DNA of 64,000 nucleotides from Limnanthes douglasii subsp. nivea (lineage: Eukaryota; Streptophyta; Magnoliopsida; Brassicales; Limnanthaceae). Of this stretch, positions 58,121 to 64,000 are shown piece by piece. The stretch covers positions 123,674,376-123,738,375 of the forward strand of contig JAUPFV010000002.1 of NCBI GenBank assembly GCA_036936605.1, given 5' to 3'. The notes under the pieces are model-generated. The model ran no database searches. It saw nothing but the letters and a program-made list of their open reading frames with translations, and was not told the DNA's origin. A program made the position numbers and the translations under genes. How positions within the stretch are numbered: the stretch's first letter is position 1; each line of letters begins with the position of its first letter.

Positions 58121-58504
58121 TCAGTCATCACTAGAGGATTCTTCACCTTATTTCTCCTCTTCATGTTGATCATCAGTATTCCCATTGTGTTCTTCCTCCT
58201 CGTTATCTACGTCCATTATCCTTATATATTTGGTCATCGATGGACCAACATCGTCCTCCCTCTTCCTTTTCCTGTTTGGAACCTATGCACTCTAAGTTGG
58301 AAACTCTGTTGGCTGAGGTGCAGCAACCAGGGGAACCACTTCAACTAGTTCAGAGTCAGCAAAAAATTAATCCTCGATATTAAACTCCATAACATAGGTT
58401 GGGCTATTTGGTGGTGTCACCGGAGTGATTAAGTCTGAGCTTATGTTGGTGCTCATGGAAGACCATGAGTCACATAAAGAACCAGCGAAGGTGGAAGTTG
58501 ACAT
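58121..58504 (-). pseudogene. small acidic protein of MULE2 (counterpart of the MULE1 gene)
   Basis: One reading frame from ATG 58504 to TGA 58121-58123, 127 codons, with four internal stops and no frameshift. Features in the same order as the MULE1 acidic protein (122 residues): a Ser/Thr/Pro-rich N-terminus with TPPNSPT, a basic PNRKRKRED, and an Asp/Glu-rich tail (DVDNEEEEHN, ending SSSDD). It is on the strand opposite the transposase, just beyond its 3' end, with a TATAAATA box 79 bp upstream. Primary identity outside these features is low. Function unknown. Confidence 0.6.
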
Positions 58505-58582
58505 GATAATTAGAAATTGAAGATGTAAAAAATGTTTAAGAATATAGAGTTTGTTTTTAAATTAGCCTCTGGTTATTAGAGT

Positions 58583-58590
58583 TATTTATA
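58583..58590 (-). promoter_or_regulatory. TATA box of the MULE2 acidic gene
   Basis: The minus strand reads GCCTATAAATAAC, 79 bp from the ATG at 58504. Confidence 0.6.
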
Positions 58591-59074
58591 GGCATGGAGG
58601 GAGTCTAAGCTTATGAGGTGGTGTGGCTATATTAATCATTACATAGCCTCTTTGTCCAATCAAAAATTAATGGGTTATGGTGATTAGATGGCTTTTTGCG
58701 TGCTCAATGCACTTAACGTTTACCAAAGCGGACGACATAGCCTATTCGTATTCTTCAACGATGATTTCGAATTATTTAATTTATATCAGGATAAGTTGCG
58801 AACTGTTTTAGTGGTAGTTTTCTCAGCCTATATTTGTTTTAGTGGTAGTTTTCTCATCCTATATCAGGATAAGATGCGAATTGTTTAGTAAGAATTTTGT
58901 TTTCTGTATACATCAGGGAATTATGCGAATTGTCCAAATACCCACTGTTCTTTAATATCTGTTTAAAAATTTCATACATTGCACATTTCTGAAACAAAAA
59001 AACTCTATATACACCAAAAATTACAAGGAATATATGTACACAAAAAAATCACAATGTCATACAGAAAAAGATTA
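58591..59074. other. MULE2 region between acidic gene and Ulp1 remnant
   Basis: No gene. It contains a local duplication of GTGGTAGTTTTCTCA(G/T)CCTATAT at 58811 and 58843 and further GATGCGAATTGTTTAG motifs. Confidence 0.55.
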
Positions 59075-59344
59075 CTACCAGTACGAGTTGGTGTCACCAT
59101 CATTTAGGAAAAAATAAAACATTTCTGCTCTGAAGTCTCTTAATATATGTTTATGGTAAGTCTCCTGCACATATCCTCGTTGGATAATATCTCTAGCTTA
59201 TTGACAGACGAAAATACCACAGTCAAGGGTGCCTTGTTTTTGTTGTACAATTTTTATGTTCTTTATCACCTTCCACCCTGTCTTTGTAGTAGGTATGTAT
59301 TCTTTATCTAGTAAATACTTAATCTGGTTATAATAATTTGTGTC
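59075..59344 (-). pseudogene. last exon of the Ulp1-like gene of MULE2
   Basis: The minus strand reads KTGWKVIKNIKIVQQKQG then TLDCGIFVCQ (catalytic Cys), a TAA in place of the next residue, then ARDIIQRGYVQETY and FFLNDGD before the stop at 59075-59077. It aligns with KQKKDHLDCGVFVCKYVEDIITRGFVPREY of MULE1's last exon (quoted in parts: KQKKDHLDCGVFVCKY; VEDIITRGFVPREY). No upstream exons remain. Confidence 0.75.
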
Positions 59345-61066
59345 AGAAATCAGCACAAATACTTATACTGTGGATGTCAAATAATTCGCAACCTATATTG
59401 GGAATTGTTTGGCAAACAAATCCAAAAGTGTTGCGAACAACTCTCGGGATATGCTGCGAATTGTATGGAACTTCAACGTATTACATTTCCAAACAAATCT
59501 AAGGACTTTTAGTTGCAAACAAATCTCAAGGTTTATATATATATATATATCATTTACATAGGAATTTATATGCATATCATGTGTGGATGAGGTGTGGTGA
59601 TGTGTTGAATATGAGGACGATATCCTGCATGGACAACATGTGGTCATGTATTGATGATGTTTTATGTTGACGAGGTGTGGTTATGTATGGATGAGTCATG
59701 CGTGGATGATGCATGATCCCGTGTGGAAGATGTTTTTTACATTTATAGTCTAGCGGTGACTAAAAATGTAAAGAAAAGATCAACCATTGTAATATGTAAT
59801 AACAAATGATTGAGGCTAATGATCGACGTACAATCTGGTTGCTCGTTTCTCGTGTACTTTTTGGCTAATCAATAACCATCAAAGAATGGGAAATTCTTGT
59901 GCATAAACAAACTTTCTCTAAAAAAATGTTTTCAAACTCTCTCTCTCTCTCTCTCTCTCTCTAAAAGCATTGGAATGAGATCGATGAGAAGCTGTGAGAT
60001 TTTATAAGAGAAGATTGGCCCTTAGAATTGTGTAAATCCTAGAGGTAAGTGGGTCTGTTTTCCTAGGGGTAAAATGTCCAAAATAGAGGAAATAAGTGCC
60101 TAAGAAAAGATCGGACAGATCTTAGACTAATTTATGTAAGAAGAAAAGACACAAAAGGGCATGTCAATCGACAATTGACAGATGAGGAAGTATTTCATTG
60201 GAGGTATCAAAGAATCATTGGTGTTTTTTTTTAAAACTTGAAATCTATATTGAGTTCATCTTTTATCTTTATGCCAACGTTGATGTGATTTTAAAAAATT
60301 TGAGTGAACATTTTATAATGATGAATTTCTAACCATGTTTAATGTACTGCGTTTGTATCATGTACCAACTTTTTGGTATCGTGAACTAAATTTTTACTTA
60401 TTAAAAAAATAATGAGCTTGACAAATTCAATTAATTTGTGAATGCACATTCATAAAATGTGTCTTGGAACTTGTTTTTGCAATTTATCTTTCATCTCTAA
60501 GTAACATACATTGTAACAAGTACACTGGACTTGGAAATTTAAAGGTCATACGTAACACCTACTTAAATGAATAAATTATTATTATTTTATATAATAATAT
60601 CTCGCTAAATTAATACAATATTCTGATCCTAACATTATTAATTTATAGAGGTTTTACTATATAGTTAACATATTTGCGGATACGACTGCCATCTCGTACA
60701 TCATTCTCTAAGTCTACCTAGTAGTGGCATCGCTTTAACACTTTACACGTTCTGCAAAATCTATTAAATCTTCCATACTAGTAAATATATTTACATACAT
60801 GGACGTGAAATTCATAAGCTCGTTGTAGAGGACATCCCTAATCAACCTCCATTTATTTTGTTGTATGTTCAACGCAAACACAATTGAATGATACATGCAT
60901 CGGCCATCGAATTTATTGAAAAATAATACAAAAGATTAGGCTTAATTAATCCGCTTAGTGCCAAGGAACTACCTCCTCCTGCACACAGTAGGTATAAAAG
61001 CCTTTCCTATTTCCTATTAAAGGCCTTTCCTATTTCCTATTTCCTATTAAATTTCAGTGGTCCACT
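59345..61066. other. MULE2 end and intergenic DNA before the Agenet gene
   Basis: 59380-59545 still has MULE2 motifs (TTGCGAACAACTCTCGGGATATGC). A short (AT)n lies at 59537-59551. 59575-59735 is G-rich with loosely repeated GTGGATGAGGTGTGG/GTGGATGATG units. A (CT)n microsatellite is at 59938-59962. No gene seen. 60990-61050 has a short tandem of CCTTTCCTATTTCCTATTAAA just upstream of the Agenet gene promoter. Confidence 0.5.
59938..59962. repeat. (CT)n microsatellite
   Basis: Uninterrupted CT run of about 12 units. Confidence 0.95.
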
Positions 61067-61074
61067 TATATAAA
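61067..61074 (+). promoter_or_regulatory. TATA box of the Agenet gene
   Basis: ACTTATATAAAGACATG, 66 bp upstream of the ATG at 61140, giving a plausible start site around 61100. Confidence 0.65.
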
Positions 61075-61139
61075 GACATGTAGATGTAGGAGAACGGAGC
61101 AAGTGTGAGCAATAGCATCATCATATTCATCATATTCAT

Positions 61140-63460
61140 ATGCATACGCAAATAGAACTCTCTCCGAAAACCCTAAAACTCCCTCAGTCCTCCTCCTGCA
61201 ACATGAGATTTGAATTCTGTACAAGTGATCAGGTCGAAGTTATGAAACACGATCGATCAGATTCCGACGCCAAGTCTTACTACCATGCTACATTACTCGG
61301 GCCTCCAGCAATGCAGAAGAATCTGGTTCTCGTCAAGTACAAAACCTTAACGATTCTTGAATCGGACGGGTCAAAACCTAAGACCGAGTACGTGGAGCTA
61401 AACCGAATTCGTCCTCTTCAGCCGGTGGAGCTTAATCGCTGGTTTAAAGTGGGCGACGAGGTGGACGCGTTAAGACAAACAGAAGGGTGCTGGATCCAGG
61501 GTGTAGTCAAAGGTATAGTTGACACTGCGAGGTTCCTTGTTGGATTGTATGATGATTTGGTAAAAGTTGAAGTGTATGGGTGGGATTTGAGGTTACATCG
61601 TGAGTGGAACGGCGATATTGAATCATGGACTCCTCCTCCTCTTGAAATCAATGTAAGTTGACACTGTTGTTTGTTTGTTTTAGTTGATTTCTCTTGAATA
61701 TAGAATGGATTATATAGAATGGATTATGATTATGATTATGGATGGGTTCAGTCTTCAGTGTTTGACTGTTTGTGTTTGATTAAGTATACCCTTATAAAGC
61801 TAAGCCACCGTGTTTTACTTTCTCAGGACACCATATTCGGGCGACCTCCAACCTTTTCTGAAGATCCAGGAACAATATCCAGGAACAATCTCGAACCTCA
61901 AATGCCGATGTTTGTTGACAATATCTCCAACTCTAAGGTATTGTCTCAATTTCTTTTTTTTTTTATTTATTTATTTATTTATTTATTTTTTTATTTTTTT
62001 ATTTATCATGTATTCAATACGAAGATAAATTACCATATTAATTGAAATTATCATGAACACTATTTGTCTTTGGTTGTTTTATGTTATTGAATTCTTGATA
62101 GCTAAAATTGCACGATAAGTTTCTTTCGGTGCTGTTTTATTGTATGAATCTTGCATTATAGATAGGACTTGGATATATATGAGTTGTTCTGTTTATCATA
62201 GAAGATGTTAACTTTTAGGACAAAATTAATTATTTCAGGGCAACCAACCGTCATGTCATATCATATTTACCTAGATTGTCCAGCTTTCTGAATATGCTAT
62301 ACAAATTTGGTATGAAAGGGCTTCAAAATCAAATGCCTGGAAATGTTTTTCAAAGTCCTCTTGCGTAATTAAGTTATACCAACTTGTGTAAAATCCGCAT
62401 AGCACTGCATTAAGGATTAAGAAAGATGCAACTTCAATTGCAACTAGAAACAATTTTGAACCTCCTTTCTCTTGCTTGTTTTTATGTGCAGGATAAATCG
62501 ACTGACATTTATCGCAGGCCTAGAAAGATGAGGAAGATAGAATGTAGCAAATCACTTGCACATTTTGATGTTGGGACAAAAGTCGAGGTTAGTCGCGAAG
62601 AGGAAGGATACAAGGGGTCCTATTTCGCTGCGGTGGTCGTTGGCTTCCAACAACACGATAAGTTCGTTGTCGAATATCTCACCTTGACGACAGATGACGA
62701 GACAGGGCCTTTAACAGAAGAAACAGAAGGGAAGTATATTAGGCCATATCCTCCTCAACTTCCATCCATTGCCAAATTTCAAGTATTTCAGAAGGTTGAT
62801 GTTTGGCAGAACGAAGGCTGGTGGGTCGGTGTTGTTTCAAGAGTTTTGAACCACAAAAGATATATTGTCTATTTTGAGAGTACAAATGAGGAACTCGAAT
62901 ATGCACATTCTGATTTGAGGACCCACCAGGATTGGATCGATGGAAAATGGGTCAAATCTCCAAAGGAAAAAGTAAAAACTCAGCTCTTAAGGCCTAATAT
63001 GCTAGCACCCAAAAATGATGAACGCGCTGGAAGATCAAGCATACAGTTTGCAAAAGGGATGCATGTAGAGGTTAGAAGCGACGAAGAGGGTTACGAGGGT
63101 GCTTGGTTCGCTGCAACCATTGTCAACTTGATAGGTCATGGCAAATATCTAGTGGAGTACCAGACACTGAAAACAGATGACGGAAGTGATTTCCTAAAAG
63201 AAGAGGCACATGTCTCGGACATAAGACCCTGTCCTCCGCCGATTAGACGTGTCTGTCGCTACGACCTTCTTGAATTTGTTGATGTTTGGTACAATGATGG
63301 GTGGTGGGTGGGTCAAGTATATAAACTTCATGCCGGTTCCAGATATGGGGTGTATTTTAAAAGCACGAACGAGATATTGGTATTTGAGCACTGGGATCTG
63401 AGGCCTCATCAAGAATGGAGAAATGGAGTGTGGGCTTCTTCCGCTGATCGGGGGTTATAA
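61140..63460 (+). CDS. Agenet (Tudor-like) domain protein, six repeats
   Basis: Three exons, 61140-61652, 61827-61937 and 62492-63460, all joined in phase 0 with GT-AG introns, give 530 residues without a stop. Residues 24-160 hold the first Agenet pair (DQVEVMKHD, then FKVGDEVDALRQTEGCWIQG). Exon 2 encodes a 37-residue linker. Exon 3 holds two more pairs (GTKVEVSREEEGYKGSYFAA with VDVWQNEGWWVGVV; MHVEVRSDEEGYEGAWFAA with VDVWYNDGWWVGQV), each ending in a SDLRxHQ(D/E)W block. Agenet domains are plant Royal-family folds, found in DUF724-type proteins and in readers of histone or RNA; no other domain is seen. Start: ATG 61140 is first after the TATA; an in-frame ATG at 61203 begins nearer the domain and may be the real start. 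It is the only intact host gene here. Confidence 0.88.
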
Positions 63461-64000
63461 ACTTGGGGGTGCAGGAAGCATGAATTAGGTGAATATGGTG
63501 TAAGTGGAGGTATAGGATCCGTAACTTTTTGTATCTAAAAGCTGCCTGGGTGCATTATATAGTAGTAGTGATAGTGGATGCCTACGTTAGCAATGGATAA
63601 AACCATAGTAATAGTAATGGTTTATGTAAGTATGGAAATCTAACCCTTTATAATGTAATGTTGGATGTCTGGATCTATATTGAATATATCATACCTGAAT
63701 TGATGATTCCATCATTTGAAAGTCATTATCTTTTTATATATAGTTGGATTTCCGATAAAATCTTTATTGATTAGGAATCAATTTTTTACAATAATAAAAT
63801 TCATTTTTTCCAACTGTTACCCGAAAATCCCTACAAAATCTAAAAATTACGCAATAATGATTCCGAAAATCTGTACAATATCTAAAAATTTGATTATGGA
63901 ATAATGATTGAATAGTTAGTAGATTCTTTGTTCTCCGTTGTGGAAAATATGGAAAACTGAATTATTAAATTTTGGTGTCAATTTGTGTGGTTGGTTCGAA
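63461..64000. other. 3' flank of the Agenet gene
   Basis: No gene. 63821-63862 and 63863-63909 form a short tandem repeat (CCGAAAATC(C/T)(C/G)TACAA(A/T)ATCTA...AATAATGATT). Confidence 0.5.

Larger units (their letters stand above)
53373..59545 (+). mobile_element. truncated related MULE (MULE2)
   Basis: The left end GAGAAATTGTACCTATAGTATC resembles the MULE1 right end, and about 130 bp in, both have ACCCTCAAC-N-TATATAAG. Content: transposase (plus, 54524-57163), small acidic gene (minus, 58504-58121) and the last exon of an Ulp1-like gene (minus, 59344-59075). This is the same layout as MULE1 in inverse orientation. The rest of the Ulp1-like gene and the right terminal repeat are missing: element-specific motifs end near 59545, after which unrelated sequence starts. 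MULE1 is inserted in its left tip. Confidence 0.8.

Noticed and set aside
58088..58348. Hydrophobic plus-strand frame resembling a membrane protein
   Set aside because: It is the antisense reading of the MULE2 acidic gene; acidic codons read as hydrophobic ones on the other strand.

Overview
This window looks like repeat-rich nuclear DNA of a flowering plant, probably a eudicot. It is AT-rich, its introns are of plant type, and nearly all recognisable coding sequence belongs to plant transposons: Ty3/gypsy Tat-lineage and Ty1/copia LTR retrotransposons, Mutator-like elements (MULEs) that also carry an Ulp1-type peptidase gene, a Helitron-like span and MITEs. Only one host gene looks intact, a multi-Agenet-domain protein at 61140-63460. 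No rRNA or tRNA gene and no CRISPR array was seen. I cannot name the species.

Layout, left to right. 1-460 is a truncated MULE transposase (copy 0), followed by a decayed acidic coding stretch on the minus strand (about 1150-2400). 3878 to about 12770 is an old, badly decayed Tat-type gypsy element on the minus strand, with an extra gene on the opposite strand beyond its pol. About 13858-19925 is a Helitron-like span holding a MULE-type MITE (14871-15959), a hAT-type MITE (15987-17185) and a pseudogene of the tRNA adenosine deaminase subunit TAD2. 20474 to about 36460 is a degenerate copia element. Its RNase H is split by a young, complete 10.6-kb Tat element (24735-35327) with near-identical LTRs, a 5-bp target duplication (TCACC), a broken gag-pol and an uninterrupted antisense extra gene. 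36970-38420 is a plant-mobile-domain pseudogene.

40971-53369 is a complete 12.4-kb MULE (MULE1) with a 9-bp target duplication. It carries a split Ulp1-like gene and a small acidic gene on the plus strand and a transposase on the minus strand. It sits in the very end of a second MULE (MULE2, 53373 to about 59545), which keeps transposase, acidic gene and the last Ulp1 exon but is truncated. The two MULEs share gene order, and the small acidic gene (122 codons in MULE1, 127 in MULE2) has a TATAAATA box 79-97 bp upstream of its ATG in both. Their non-coding parts are full of short element-specific motifs: TCTAGCAAT/TATCAGGG in MULE1, including an 11-copy array of about 61-bp units, and GCGAATTGTTTGC/CTCTCAGG in MULE2.

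How it fits together: the window is a nest of insertions (Tat in copia; MULE1 in MULE2; two MITEs in a Helitron-like span). Most elements are dead through nonsense codons, often TAG where relatives have CAG. The most interesting unexplained signals are the conserved acidic MULE gene, the element-specific motif arrays, and the intact, separately promoted antisense gene of the young Tat element.
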